Source: Stercorarius parasiticus
Taxonomy: Eukaryota > Chordata > Aves > Charadriiformes > Stercorariidae
Length of the DNA: 64,000 bases
Direction: 5' to 3'
NCBI GenBank assembly: GCA_013396915.1
Contig: VWZL01003479.1
Span: forward strand, 62,001-126,000
Shown: in pieces, positions 35,991 to 47,299 of the stretch
Layout of the letters: the number at the start of each line of letters is the position of its first letter
Position numbering within the stretch: position 1 is the stretch's first letter
Translations under genes and position numbers: made by a program
The notes under the pieces: model-generated
Seen by the model: the letters and a program-made list of their open reading frames with translations, nothing else
What the model was told of the DNA's origin: nothing
The model's database searches: none

Positions 35991-36469
35991 TGTAGCAGGG
36001 ACTTGCATGGCAAGGGTTCAGTGCCTGGTTTTTAAGGGGCATTGCTCAGGAGAGCAAAATGGAAAAAAACTTATGGGTCAACATAAAGACAGTTTTATAA
36101 ATGAAGCAAAGCTGCACATGCAAGCAAACTAAAATAAAGAATTTATTCATTACTTCATGTTGGTAGGTAAATGTTTAGCCACTCCCTGGAAAGCAGGCCC
36201 TCAGCACATGAATAGCATGGAATATCCCTTTGGTCCATTTGAGTCAGCTGTGCCAGCTGTGTCACCTCCCAGCTTCTTGTGCACTCCCAGCCTATTTGGT
36301 GGGTGAGGGAAGAGTTGGAAAAAGAGAAAAACTCAATGTTGTACAAGCACTGACCAGCAATTGCCAAAACACTGGTGCGTTGTCAACACTGTTTTAGTCA
36401 CAAATCCAAAACATAGCGCCATATGAACTCCTGTGAGGAAAATTAGTTGCATCCCAGACAGACGAAGCA
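35991..36469 (-). mobile_element. Decayed endogenous-retrovirus LTR
   Basis: An older relative of the LTRs at 18625 and 42327. Shared blocks in the same order are 'gggtcaacataaagacag' (about 36077), 'gaatatccctttggtccattt', 'gagtcagctgtgccagctgtgtcacctcccagc', 'gttgtcaacactgttttagtcacaaatccaaaacatagc' and 'gaggaaaattag'. The minus-strand 5' end is near 36469. The other end is eroded, and 35991 is only a best guess. No target-site duplication is visible. Confidence 0.75.
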
Positions 36470-38560
36470 TGTTCCAGTACAGTCACTTTCAGTGGTTTAG
36501 ACTATGACCTTGAGACCATTTAGATTCCAGAAATCTGAATTTCTGAAACATATAAAATTCATTTGAAATTAAATTTTTGTCTTGGATATAATTTACACTT
36601 CCTTCTTTATCAAGTGCATGACTTCCTAACAACAGCAACAACAACAAAAAAAAAACAAAAAACAAAAAAACCCCAAACAACAAACCCCCCCACCCAGAAA
36701 TATGTATGGAATTTTAGTGCTTACTTAAATCCAGCCAAAGAAGCGTGTTTGGCAGAACATAGACTTTTTTCTGTCAGAAAATGGGATGAATCTGGCTATC
36801 CCTAAGCTGAATAAATTTGGGCTCCTAGATTCTTGCTGAACAGCTCTTTTTATGGACTCTGAAGGTTTTATGTTACTTTTTAGCACAACATGACTCTACA
36901 AGTTGAAAGGGTAAGTGTGATTTCTCCCAGGGAAACCGTACAAAGAATTTTCATGAATCTGCTGTGAAAATATTAGACATGAAGATGACAGCCTGGCCTA
37001 GACGATGTGCTTTTATTCCTGAGTCTACCATGATACACTGTGCAACCTTGGATAAATCATGCTGCCTGTCTTTTTAGATTGGCTGACTGCTTTTTCTTCT
37101 TCATTCAGGCTGCATTCCCTTTGAGGATGTCCCTTACAGTTTGTATACCCAGTGCCCACTGCAGTAGGACCCTAATTTTATTTATACCTTCTAAACACAA
37201 GTGGAACACAAACAATGCAAAGGAAAAGCTATAGACTGCCAAATGCATGATACCGCAAAGGAGCTTTTAGTCAACCGACGAACAGAGGCCACTGGAATGA
37301 AAAACACTTGCTTGTACCAATGGTTTGTATTTCACACGTCCTATGTACTACTTGCTGTATGCTCATTTCCCAAATACAAATTGTTTTATCGGTGTTAGTC
37401 TGAATGTTGCAATAATGTAATTTAAAAATGTCAATTGAAGACTGGTGTCTTATATACATAATTACTGCAAGATTGTTTTGGGTTTTACTACTATGATTAA
37501 CAACTAGAATGGAAATACTGATGACTGTATTTCTTTAACTCCAGCAGGAATTCCAAGCTGTCACAACAGTATTTCACAACCAAAGTGGAGTCCTCAGCCA
37601 GGAGCACAGACAGGGAGAAAGGCACACATAATAAAAGCCTATGTCAGAATGACTTGTGTGATGCCCTCTCTGTATAGTAATGTTCTCCTTCAGTTGTGTG
37701 GATTTTTCTCTTTTGACCAGTGTTTCAAGAATTAATGTATTATTGTTTTAAGAACATTTCTGTATAGGTTTTGTTGTCTGTATCAAATCAGTAACTCAGT
37801 CTGTTAATACAATCTAAGTAACCCTATTAGATGTAGATACATTATCTACATACTGCTCAAGACTGCCTTTTTTTTTTGTATGAGACCTCAGAATGTATCC
37901 AACCGCAATAATTCAATGGGTGAGATTTACATCTCTTAATTTTGCCTAGTTAGGAGTTATTTATGTAATGTAGTCACCTAAACAATCTTTACTGTCGAGG
38001 CTGAGAGGCAATTCCAGAACACAAACCATCTCATACAGGATGGAATGGGATAAATCACCTAAGATTACTAGAACAAATCAATTTCTTGAGTTGGCAGAGA
38101 CAATTGCTCCTGTGTTCCAGAAGATCCACTAATCTTGTTCAAAAGTCTTAGTAGTGACTGGAACAGTTGACGCTTGTCTGGCAATAGTGCTGATGAATGG
38201 ATCTTTCAACATTAATTGGAATTCTTGGGAGAGGCTTAGATCAGGATGTCTGCATGGTGATAATGAGGTGACATAAGCCAATATTTTGCATAGACCCAAT
38301 GAGAATATTAACCAGCAAACTAAGTTCAGATGTTGGTAGCATTAAAAAAATAAATTAATTTTCCTATCTCTTCTATGTAGATTTCACAACGCAATGTTTC
38401 TTGTGTGTACTTTCCCTTCAAAAATCAGTAGAATCTGAACATACTCTCAGGCTGTCTATAGTCAAGTTAAGAAAAAAAAAATACCCAAGGTATTCTCAAA
38501 AAATATGCAGTATACCTAAGAAGGGTAAGGTATCATCTTTACCTGTAACTAACCATGATA
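36470..38560. other. Non-coding stretch with an A/C-rich repeat
   Basis: No gene recognised. A low-complexity tract of ACA, then A runs, then CCCCAAACAACAAACCC lies at 36627-36696. The rest is ordinary low-GC sequence. Confidence 0.5.
36627..36696 (+). repeat. ACA/A-rich low-complexity tract
   Basis: Seventy bases of AAC units passing into A runs and then C-rich wording. The plus strand has no T after the first few bases. Confidence 0.8.
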
Positions 38561-39500
38561 ATCATAGAATCATAGGGTTGGAAGGGACCTCTGGAAATCA
38601 TCAGGTCCAGCCCCCCTCCCAGAGCAGGGTCACCTACTGCAGGTTGCACAGGAATGCGTCCAGGTGGGTTTTGAATGTCTCCAGAGATGGAGACTCCACC
38701 ACCTCTCTGGGCAGCCTGTTCCAGTGTTCTGCCTCCCTCAAAGTAAAGAAGTTCTGCCTCATGTTTAGGTGGAATTTCCTATGCTCAAGTTTGTGCCTGT
38801 TGCCCCCTGTCCTGTCACTGGGCACCACTGAAAAGAGCCTGACCCCATCCTCCTGACACCCACTCTTTAAGTATTTGTAAGCATTGATAAGATCCCCCCT
38901 CAGCCGTCTTTTTTCCAGACTGAAGAGACCCAAATCCCTCAGCCTTTCTTCATAAGAGAGGTGCTCCAGACCCCTAATCATCTTTGTAGCCCTTTGCTGC
39001 ACTCTTTCCAGCAGTTCCCTCTCCTTCTTGAACCAGGGAGCCCAGAACCGGACACAGTACTCCAGGTGCAGCCTCACCAAGGCAGAGTAGAGGGGAAAGA
39101 TGACCTCCCTCGACCTTCTTGTCTCACTCTTCTTGGTGCACCCCAGGATGCCATTGGCCTTCTTGGCCACGAGGGCGCATTGCTGCCTCATGGTCATCCT
39201 GTTGTCCACCAGGACTCCCAGGTCTCTTTCCACAGAGCTGCTCTCCAGCAGGTCAGCCCCCAACCTGTACTGGTGCATGGGGTTATTCCTCCCCAGGTGC
39301 AGCACCCCACACTTGCCCTTATTGAATTTCATAAGGTTTCTCTCCGCCCAACTCTCCAGCCTGTCCAGGTCTCTCTGTATGGCGGCACAGTCTTCCAGTG
39401 TGTCAGCCACTCCCGCCAGCTTTGTGCCATCAGCAGACTTGCTGAGGGTGCACTCTATCCCCTCATCCAGGTCATTGATGAATATCTTAAAAAGGAGTAT
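38561..39500 (-). mobile_element. CR1 LINE, 0.9 kb, last third of ORF2 plus 3' UTR
   Basis: Minus-strand CR1 with its tail at 38561-38572. It is 5'-truncated inside ORF2 just after the reverse-transcriptase palm motifs: the first readable residues are [13 protein letters not shown]. The coding part is open throughout (see the fragment at 38634-39410), so this is the youngest-looking copy in the window. It lies only about 150 bases from the 2.4 kb CR1 in the same orientation, but the two differ in their 3' UTR wording and so come from different subfamilies, not from a tandem duplication. Confidence 0.97.
38634..39410 (-). pseudogene. CR1 ORF2 C-terminal fragment, 258 open codons
   Basis: Open minus-strand frame that continues the CR1 ORF2 reading frame; the ATG used here is internal, not a real start. 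Visible blocks in order: [20 protein letters not shown] (residues 9-28), [87 protein letters not shown] and [20 protein letters not shown]. This is the region after the reverse-transcriptase core (thumb and C-terminal parts). The palm motifs and the endonuclease are absent because of 5' truncation, so no functional protein is expected even though no stop interrupts it. Confidence 0.93.
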
Positions 39501-39651
39501 TATTGATTTCTCCTTACTGTAAAATGTTTAATCAAGGTTGATTGCTTTTCTGAAAAAAAGGTGCTTTTTCAGCTGCTACAGCTGAATTTCAATCTACAGT
39601 TAATGCTGTAAAGATCTGCACGTTATTAAGCAAGTGTTAGGTCTGTACTAC

Positions 39652-42095
39652 CATAGAATACTTTGGACTGGAAGGGACCTTTAAAGGCCACCTAATCTAA
39701 CCTCCCCTGCACTAAGCAGGGACATCTTCAACTAGATCAGGTTGCCAAAAGTCCCATCCAACCTGACCTTGAATGTTTCCAGGGACTGGGCAACTGCCAC
39801 TTCTCTGGGCAACCTGTTCCACTGTTTCACCACCCTGACTGGAAGAAATTTTTCCCTTATATCTACTCTAAATCTTCCCTCTTTTAGTTTAAATCCATTA
39901 CCCATGCCCTATTGCAATAGGCCCTGCTAAAAATGTTTCTCCCCATCTTTCCTGTTGGCCCCCTTTAGGTACTGAAAGGCCACAATTAGGTCTCCCTGGA
40001 GCCTCTTCTCCAGGCTGAACAACCCCAACTCTCTCAGCCTGTCCTCATAGGAGAGGTGCTCCAGCCCTCTGATCACTTTTGTGGCCCTCCTCTGGACCCA
40101 CTGCAACAGGTCCGTGTCCTTCTTGTGCTGAGGATCCCAGAGCTGGACGCAGTACTCCAGGTGTGATCCCATGAGAGTGGAGTAAAGGGGTAGAATCACC
40201 CCCCTTGACCTGCTGGCCACGCTTCTTTTGATGCAGCCCAGGATACAGTTGGCTTTCTGGGCTGCAAGTGCGCATTGCTAGCTCATGTACAGTTTTTCAT
40301 CCACCAGTACCCCCAAGTCCTCCTCCACAGGGCTACTCTAAATCCCTTCATCCCCCAGCCTGTATTGATACTGGGGGTTGCCCTGACCCAGGCGCAGGAC
40401 CCTGCACTTGGCCTTGTTGAATTTCATGAGGTTCACACAGGCGCACCTCTCAACTTTGTCCAGGTCACTCTGGATGGCATCCCATCCCTCAGGCATGTCA
40501 ACTGCACCACTCAGCTTGGTGTTATCTGCAAACTTGCTGAGGGTGCACTTGATCCCACTCTCTATGTCATTGATGAAGATATTGAGCAGTGCTGGTCCCA
40601 GTGAGGACCCCTGACGGAAATCAGTTGTCACTGATCTCCATCTGGACATTGAGGCATTGACCACTACTCTCTGCATGCAACCATCCAACCAATTCTTCAT
40701 CCACCAAACAGTCCACCCATCAAATCCAGATCTCTCCAATTTAGAGAGAAGGATGTTGTGGGGGACTGTGTCAACGGCTTTACAGAAGTCCAGACAGATG
40801 ACATCTGTAGTTCTTCCCTTGTCCACTGATGTAGTTATTGCATCATAGAAGCCCAGGCAGGACTTGCCTCTGGTGAAGCCATGCTGGCCATCTCAAATCA
40901 CCTCCCTGTCCTCCATGTGCCTTAGCACAGCTTCTAGGAGGATCAATTCCATGATCTTCGAGACAGAGAGGTGAGGCTGACAGGTCGATAGTTCCCAGGG
41001 TCCTCCTTTCTACCCTTTTTAAAAATGGTGCAATGATTCCCTTTTTCCAGTCACCGGGGACTTCACCTTACTTGCCATGACTTTTCAAATATCATGGAGT
41101 GTGGCTTGGCAACTACATCAGCCAATTTGCTCAGGACTCTGGGATGCATCTTGTCAGATCCCATAGACTTGTGTATGTTCAGGTTCCTCAGGTGGTCATG
41201 AACACGATCTTCTCTTACAGTGGGAGGGACTTCGCTCCCCCAGTCCCTATCTTGCAGTCCATCCAGTCGAGAGGTGTGGGGAGAGAGGTTGCTGGTGAAG
41301 ACCGAGGCAAAAAAGTTGTTGAGTACCCCAGCCTTCTCCTCATCTGTTGTTCCCAGTTTGCCACTCTTGCTCATTGCGGGGGTACGCTTTCTTTGACCTT
41401 CCTTTTCTGGCTGACGTACCTGTAGAAGCCCTTATTATTCTTAGCATCCCATCCCTTGCCACATTCAGCTCCATCCATGCCTTGGCCTTCCTGACCCCAT
41501 CCCTACACAACCAGGTAGCATCCCTAGCATCCCTATACTCTTCCCAGGACACCTGTTGCTGCTTCCACTGCCTGTACATTATTTTGTTGCCCTTTAGTTT
41601 GACCAGCAGGTCTCAACTCAATGATGCTGGTCTCTTGCCTTCCTTTCCTGATTTCTTACACCTGGGGATCGAGAGCTCTTGTGCTTAATGGAAAGTGTCC
41701 TTAAAGATCTGACAGCTCTGTTCTGTTCCCTTGTCCTGAGAGCAGTTTCCCAGGGCATCCTATTTACTAACTCCTTGAACAGCTGGAAGTTTGCTTTCCT
41801 AAAATTCAGGGTTTTGACTTTACTCTTCACCTGACCCATATGCCTCATGACTGCAAACTCCACCAGTGCATGATCACTGCAGCTCAGGCTGCCTCCAATC
41901 TTGATATCGCCAATTAGCTCACTTGCATTGGCGAATATCAGGCCCAGTATTGCATTCCCTCTGGTGGGGCTGTCTATTACCCATCTTCAGAAGTTGTATT
42001 CAAGTCCCCTGGATTCCCTACAGCTCACCATGCTATTTTCAACAGATGTCAGGGTGGTTGAAATCCCCCAGCAGGATGAGAGCCTCCTGTCAATG
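39652..42095 (-). mobile_element. CR1 LINE, 2.4 kb, endonuclease end to 3' tail
   Basis: The longest CR1 here. On the minus strand it begins near 42095 with the end of the APE-type endonuclease: LGDFNHPDI, with the GDFN catalytic box, at about 42044-42070, and GGSLSCSDHALVEF, with the catalytic SDH motif, near 41867-41900. It continues through the linker ([67 protein letters not shown]), the reverse transcriptase (40338-40826), the C-terminal region ([20 protein letters not shown]), the 3' UTR and an eroded tail at 39652. Several frameshifts and stops separate these pieces, so the copy is dead. The 5' UTR, ORF1 and the start of the endonuclease are missing. Confidence 0.97.
40338..40826 (-). 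pseudogene. CR1 reverse-transcriptase core, catalytic Asp changed
   Basis: A 162-codon open piece of CR1 ORF2 covering the reverse-transcriptase fingers and palm. Motif A reads [12 protein letters not shown] (residues 12-23, first catalytic Asp at 13). The motif B equivalent reads RQGSSLGP (71-78), where active copies normally start with P. The metal-binding box reads FADN (99-102; codons at 40521-40532), where the family has FADD, so the last catalytic Asp is Asn. ENDs such as [10 protein letters not shown] and [11 protein letters not shown] place it firmly in CR1. The Asp-to-Asn change alone should abolish polymerisation. The ATG is internal to ORF2. Confidence 0.93.
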
Positions 42096-42326
42096 GAGTA
42101 AGAAGGCTGTATGATCTGTGTGACCTTACAAACTAAGAAGCTATAAAGAAGTGGACAAATGGTTTCTAGATAGAGGACAAAGATGGGGATAGTGAAAAAT
42201 CTGTTCATGAAGCTCTCAAAAATAAAATATTCAGTTCATTAATCTGTACAGACCATCATTATCTTTCTTAAATAGTGTTCACTGTACACTCTAAACACTG
42301 CTTTGCCCTAAAACTATCTAAAAGCT

Positions 42327-42877
42327 TGTGGTGAGTTAGGCCTGGTAGGCAAGCAGCTTGCTCACTCCCACCCAGTGGGAAGGGTAAGAGAATCAAAAGG
42401 GTAATAATGTAAAAACCCATGGGTTGAAATAAAGGGAGTTTAATAGGGAAAGAAAAGCTGTGTTTGCAAGCAAGCAAAATAAGGAATTCATTTGCTGTTT
42501 CCCATCGGCAGGCAGGTGTTCAGCCATCTCCAGGAAAGCAGGGCTTTATCACACATAATCGTTACTTAGCAGGACAAATGCCATAACTCCAAATGCCCCC
42601 CTCCCAGCCTCCTTCTTTTCTCCAGCTTTTATTGCGAAGCACAATGCCATATGGTATATTCCTTTGGTTGGTGTCAGGTCTCCCGGTTGCATCCCCCTCC
42701 CAGGTACTGTGGGAACAGCATGAGAAGCAGAGAAGGCTTTGATGCTGTGTAAGCACTGCTCAGCAACAGCCAAAACATCCATGTGTTGTCAACACTGTTT
42801 TGGTCACAAATCCAAAGCATAGCACCATACGAGCTACTATGAAGAAAATTAACTCCACCCCAGCCAAAACCAGTACA
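42327..42877 (-). mobile_element. Endogenous-retrovirus LTR (ERVL-like), probably solo
   Basis: On the minus strand it starts TGTACTGGTTTTGGCTGGGG at 42877 and ends CTCACCACA at 42327. It shares blocks with the LTRs at 18625 and 35991: 'gttgtcaacactgttttggtcacaaatccaaagcatagc', 'gaagaaaattaactccaccccagcc' and 'gagtttaatagg'. The start is the best-preserved of the three. A minus-strand ATTAAA (plus TTTAAT at 42439-42444) could serve polyadenylation. The five flanking bases (AAGCT left, AACAT right) match at only three positions, so a target-site duplication is not convincing. No internal viral sequence adjoins it. Confidence 0.85.
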
Positions 42878-44200
42878 AACATTAAAACAAAAACAAACAC
42901 AAACCACAAAAAACCCAATCTACCAAAAGTATTACGTCAAGGTGGAATAAATGCTTAAAGAGCAGTTATTTTAATGAAAAGGTAGGAAAGACATTGATAA
43001 AATCTTCAACAAGTAGCAACCGTCCAACTGACCCATACTGTGTATGGGGCATGTGTATAACTGTATTTCTGTGCAGTATAAGGCATAAAGATAAAGAAAG
43101 CAAAGGCAAGTAAATAAGAAAGCCAACACCTTGTTACCTAAATGACCACATTTTTGTACCACTACTAATATCTGACCAAGCAGCCCAATGATACATAAAA
43201 CCACTGAAGATTAACAGTACCTACAGACCGAATTTCATTAGAGCCCAAATTTGACAGGAAACTGACAGGACAGATTTTAACTCAGCTTACACTGTCTCAT
43301 TATTGCTGGCTTAGATCAGCTTCCCTAAAAGACAACGGTCACATTCCTGCTGATTTCAGAGGGAGCAGAACAGAGCTTTTTTAAGCTCTCTGGGAGTTAC
43401 AGTACTTATACCATTTGTAAACGGCTGCAGATGCAGCTTGCTGCCAGGAGGATTTGTGTCTGTGCACCACTGAGAGCCTGCTTAGTAACCAGGGTAATTA
43501 ACCCCCTTTCAGTGCGGTCATAAACTCGTAACCTTGTACAGATGTCCTTCTCATGTTTTTGCAGACCTCGAGTACAGTTTATATGGATTTGCCAAACCTT
43601 CATGGATGTCTGTGCCACCAGGTTTTCCAGAACGCAACCAGAGGTTTCCCAGTAACACCAGAGAAGCTTGAGATCTTGGGACATGCTCCCCTTTGCTTTG
43701 GCAGTGAAGCAGAGCTAGCTGTAATTTCTGTAAGAGAACTGATAAAACCAAAGTCAAGCAGTATATGTGGCTGGGTAGTATGATTTCAGTGACAGAAGAA
43801 CTACTGTCATGTGACTAATATACTGATATACAACTTGAACCATGTGTCTATAGCTCATTATAGCAATCACTTGGTGATTATCACAATGCAGAGATTGTGA
43901 CAAAACAGAGAAATGGAAAGGTGCAAAACTGTCTCAATAGCTTAATTGAAGAATATTTAATTTTTTTTTCTAAAAAATTTAATTAGCAAGGAAGCTTTTC
44001 ATTATAAATTAAATATTTATTGGTCAACTTCAAAAGCATTAGTGCTGTATAAACATCATGAATCTTTTTGAACCCATAGAGCGGTCAGAGCCTGGGCAGC
44101 AGTGTTGCGAGTTTTCCCACAGTTTTGTCAGTGTGTCTTGAGCCTAAGGAGGAAAATACCCATAGAGCTGAGAAAGCAGTTTTGACTCCATCCCTTATAG

Positions 44201-44390
44201 GTTCCTTGCAAAGGCACAAAACTGCCAGTGCCAAGGGTGGCTCGGCAATTCAGACCAATACCCAGAGAGTTGTGACAAAAAACTATACCACTCTAGTTCC
44301 AAGACCGCAAATAGTCAATGGACAGCAAAGAGTTGCAACTACAGATTCTGTGCATATTTATTTCCTTCTCTTGTCTTGTGACTTTCCCGG
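44201..44390 (+). other. Exon-like segment of unknown identity
   Basis: An open plus-strand frame runs 44125-44418. Inside it, a pyrimidine-rich stretch ending TTATAG at 44200 looks like a splice acceptor, and CCCG|GTAAGTGTG at 44390/44391 is a near-ideal donor sequence. The enclosed 190 bases encode a Thr/Val/Gln-rich polar stretch (for example SAIQTNTQRVVTKNYTTLVP) and then a hydrophobic end (IYFLLLS). I do not recognise the protein. It could be a genuine exon, a decayed one or chance; nothing else nearby supports a gene. Confidence 0.2.
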
Positions 44391-46440
44391 TAAGTGTGAG
44401 GTTGTTGACATGAAATAACCAGTCTACTTTTTGTGCTATGGCCTGTGTTTAGGAACAACAAAAAAGGAGCTTTCCTTGAGTGAGAAACTGTGGATGAGAT
44501 AAGAAAAGTCTTTTGTCCAAAAGAAAGGCCCATAATTTCCTATTCTAATGTGGCACGATATGCTCACACACACATACACATGCTGAATTATCTGCGGGGG
44601 GGAAGTATTCCCTGAGTAGTACTTTTTATGTCAGGACACTTCTGGTGTTGTGTGACAACCAGATGATGAATGAATAATTAAGCCATGATGAGGTACTACA
44701 AAGAATGTGTGTCTGTCACGAAATGAACCCTTCCCAGGGGCTTTAAAGGCATCATCAGCAGATAAGTCTCCAAGTCAATCAGATGTGATTGCATCATGTG
44801 AACAACACTCCCTAGACATGCCTTATTTGCTCTTATGAAATTCCTATCATTTTTTTCCCATAAATAATTCAGGCAAATGGCTTTAGCCACTGCAATCCGC
44901 CAATTATTCCAATGCCACCACTCACCATCACTAGTTACCATTGTGTCAGCCACTCCATTATGAATACCCCAGTTTCCATACGAGAAAAACATTAGGTTCT
45001 TTGCTCTAGGACACTTATTTTCCAAAGTTCTCTGTATGGAAGAATATATTTAATTCAGATTGGTACCTTGATCTGACTGTTAAATTTATTCAGATTTTAA
45101 AAGACGTATCGGTTAGTCCTGCATGTTTGTCTGGATGCAGTAAATCAGCAAAGCTTGACTGACATTGCTACAGCAGCTTCTATCAAACAAGTATCTCAAT
45201 CTTTAATGCTATCCTTTAAGTTTTGAAGGTGACATATAAAACCACTGAGGTTGACTTAGTCGGTACCCTAGACATCACTGCTTATTTGCATTGTGTAACT
45301 TTCTGGAAGATAAAACCATACTGGGTTGGTCACTATATAAATGCCTCAAAAAAGATGTCTCCCATGAGCAAACCATGATATGAAGCTATTTGTGTTCTAA
45401 ATGAATGATCAATAGCCTCTTTAGTGACCTGAAAAATTTAGCCTATTTAAGCAGGTTTAATTCATTATACAATAGTAAAACTGAAGGAGAGGGTTATTAT
45501 GTTGTAATTTATTTTTTTTTTTAACATGGTGACTGGCAAGAGTTAGAATGATTTCCAGCGGTGACTGCTCAGGACGCCGCAAACTGAAGAGGGTAGAATT
45601 TTGACTTATTATTTACAAGGTACCATTATTAAGACGCAAACTACAGCTGATTTTTTTTGCATTTTAATCTGAATATTTAAAGGAAAATCTCCTTATACTT
45701 AATAATCAGTAGTATTTGTCTAATCTACCAAGCAATGAATTTAGCATTTTAATTTTGGAAGCACTAATCTAGGGAGGAGTGTGTGGATGAAGGTAAAAGA
45801 GCTGTATTTTGGGAGTTAGTACCGTGTGGGTTTGCCTGAAGACTCAGGTCAGACTGAATATAGATAGGTGGATGGCATGTTGCTGAGTATGTTGGTGACA
45901 TTCAGTAAGTCCCTGTGCCAGTAGTCATGCACAAAACCAGTGTAGTTTTCCCACTTTACTACATTGACTACTTTCAAGTGTATTCTTTCTCACTTCTTAA
46001 GACACTGTTGAAATCACAGCAAGTGAGAATTTCTCTTCCATCTGTCATGCCTAACACATTGTGTTGGCAGCTTTTTGTCAACCCTTATGAAAAAAATATA
46101 TTGTAAATTTTATCATATGAACTTTGTGGGTTTGTTTTGTAATGCACCACAATGCAGTAATTCCAATAGTTTACTACAGTTTGTGATCTTTTGTGAGAAA
46201 AAGATTTCTGGCCCTGGATCGGCTGTTAACGTTGCTCTGGGTAGCCTGAATTGCTATTCTTTGGTGTATGTGCCACTCAGCCAAAGCCAGCCAATAAGTT
46301 ATTAGTGCCGTCATCATCATTGTGTCACATCTCAGACCTGAACCAAGTGATTAGTTCCATTATTAGAGCCTTAGAACCCTGTGGTAAAGGCACACTTAGT
46401 GCTTTTTTTGAAAATTTACATATAATTCCAAAGAACCATG

Positions 46441-46500
46441 AAACTCCCAGAAATACCTGGAATTCAGATAAAACTCCCAGAAACATCTGGAATTCAGCCT
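46441..46500 (+). repeat. 30-base tandem duplication
   Basis: Two exact-period copies of a 30-base unit beginning AAACTCCCAG (46441-46470 and 46471-46500). They differ at a few positions (AATACC versus AACATC, and the last bases). Confidence 0.92.
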
Positions 46501-47171
46501 ATCTTGCCACTTGAAATGCCAGGATTCTTCTTTTGTCTGCACTGAGTGAGGCAACTAGAGAGGAGGTTTGAGAAGGATGGAGGAATTAATTTCAGTAATG
46601 GGCCAGGAAAGCCTTTTTGCCTGGCAAAGCAATATTCTGGAGCAACTAATCCCAAGGCAAGGTAAGAAAAGAGTGCAGAGAGGTTTCTGCTGTGCTGATT
46701 TGCATGATGTGGGGAAACATGGCTGGTTACTAGTGAGCAATGTTTGTGAAATTGCCTCTTTGATTACTGTGTTGTCCAAGGATTAATAGTGTAGAAGTAG
46801 ACAAATGGAAAGAAAAGACACTCAGATGTTGCTCTTCCCTTGGATTTCTTTTTTCTGTTTAGCTTTATAGCAGCTCTCTTTAGTCCAATTACTGTCGCAG
46901 CAATATGAAATCTTTGTGGATAATCATTTACAAAGCTGAAAACAAACAACAAAAAGCCATGGGATTCAGGTCATCCTCACTGAGAAAAAAATGGCAAGGT
47001 CCCTTTAAACTACCACTTACTTTATCAGAACGCTGTGGAGGCAGAGAAAACCCACTGAGCTCCTCTCCAGTAATATCTGTGACTATCTCCCAAGCAATAA
47101 ACTACACTGGCCATAGCACAGAAAGTAATTTTATACAATGCTTGAGAAAAAAAAAAAAACATCCTGTAACT

Positions 47172-47299
47172 TCTTTCTCTGGAGACATACAAAACCCGCC
47201 TGGACACACTCCTGCTGTAGGTGACCCTGCTCTGGCAGGGGGGTTGGACTAGATGATCTCCAACCCCTATCATTCTGTGATTCTGTGATCCTGTGATTC
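47172..47299 (+). mobile_element. CR1 LINE, 3' UTR fragment
   Basis: Plus-strand CR1 end: 'ctctggagacatacaaaacccgcctgga', 'aggtgaccctgctctggcaggggggttgga', 'tagatgatctcc', then ATTCTGTGATTCTGTGATCCTGTGATTC at about 47272-47299. About 15 bases are missing between the last ORF2 codons and the UTR. Right before its 5' border lies an A run (47147-47159), which is not part of CR1. Confidence 0.92.

Larger units (their letters stand above)
42878..47171. other. Non-coding stretch with one exon-like segment
   Basis: No recognised gene or transposon. It contains an A/C-rich patch just right of the LTR (42884-42915), the exon-like segment at 44201-44390, a 109-codon minus-strand open frame at 44696-45025 without recognisable content, a 30-base tandem duplication at 46441-46500 and an A run at 47147-47159 just before the next CR1. 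Confidence 0.45.

Noticed and set aside
38961..39522. 181- and 140-codon plus-strand frames
   Set aside because: Antisense shadows of CR1 ORF2, which is the real reading frame on the minus strand.
43406..43783. Overlapping open frames on both strands, possible exon
   Set aside because: No convincing acceptor; the donor-like 'gtaagag' is weak and the protein is unrecognised on either strand.
44696..45025. 109-codon minus-strand frame
   Set aside because: Trp/Asn/Met-rich but unlike anything I recognise, without splice borders or neighbours; kept only as background.
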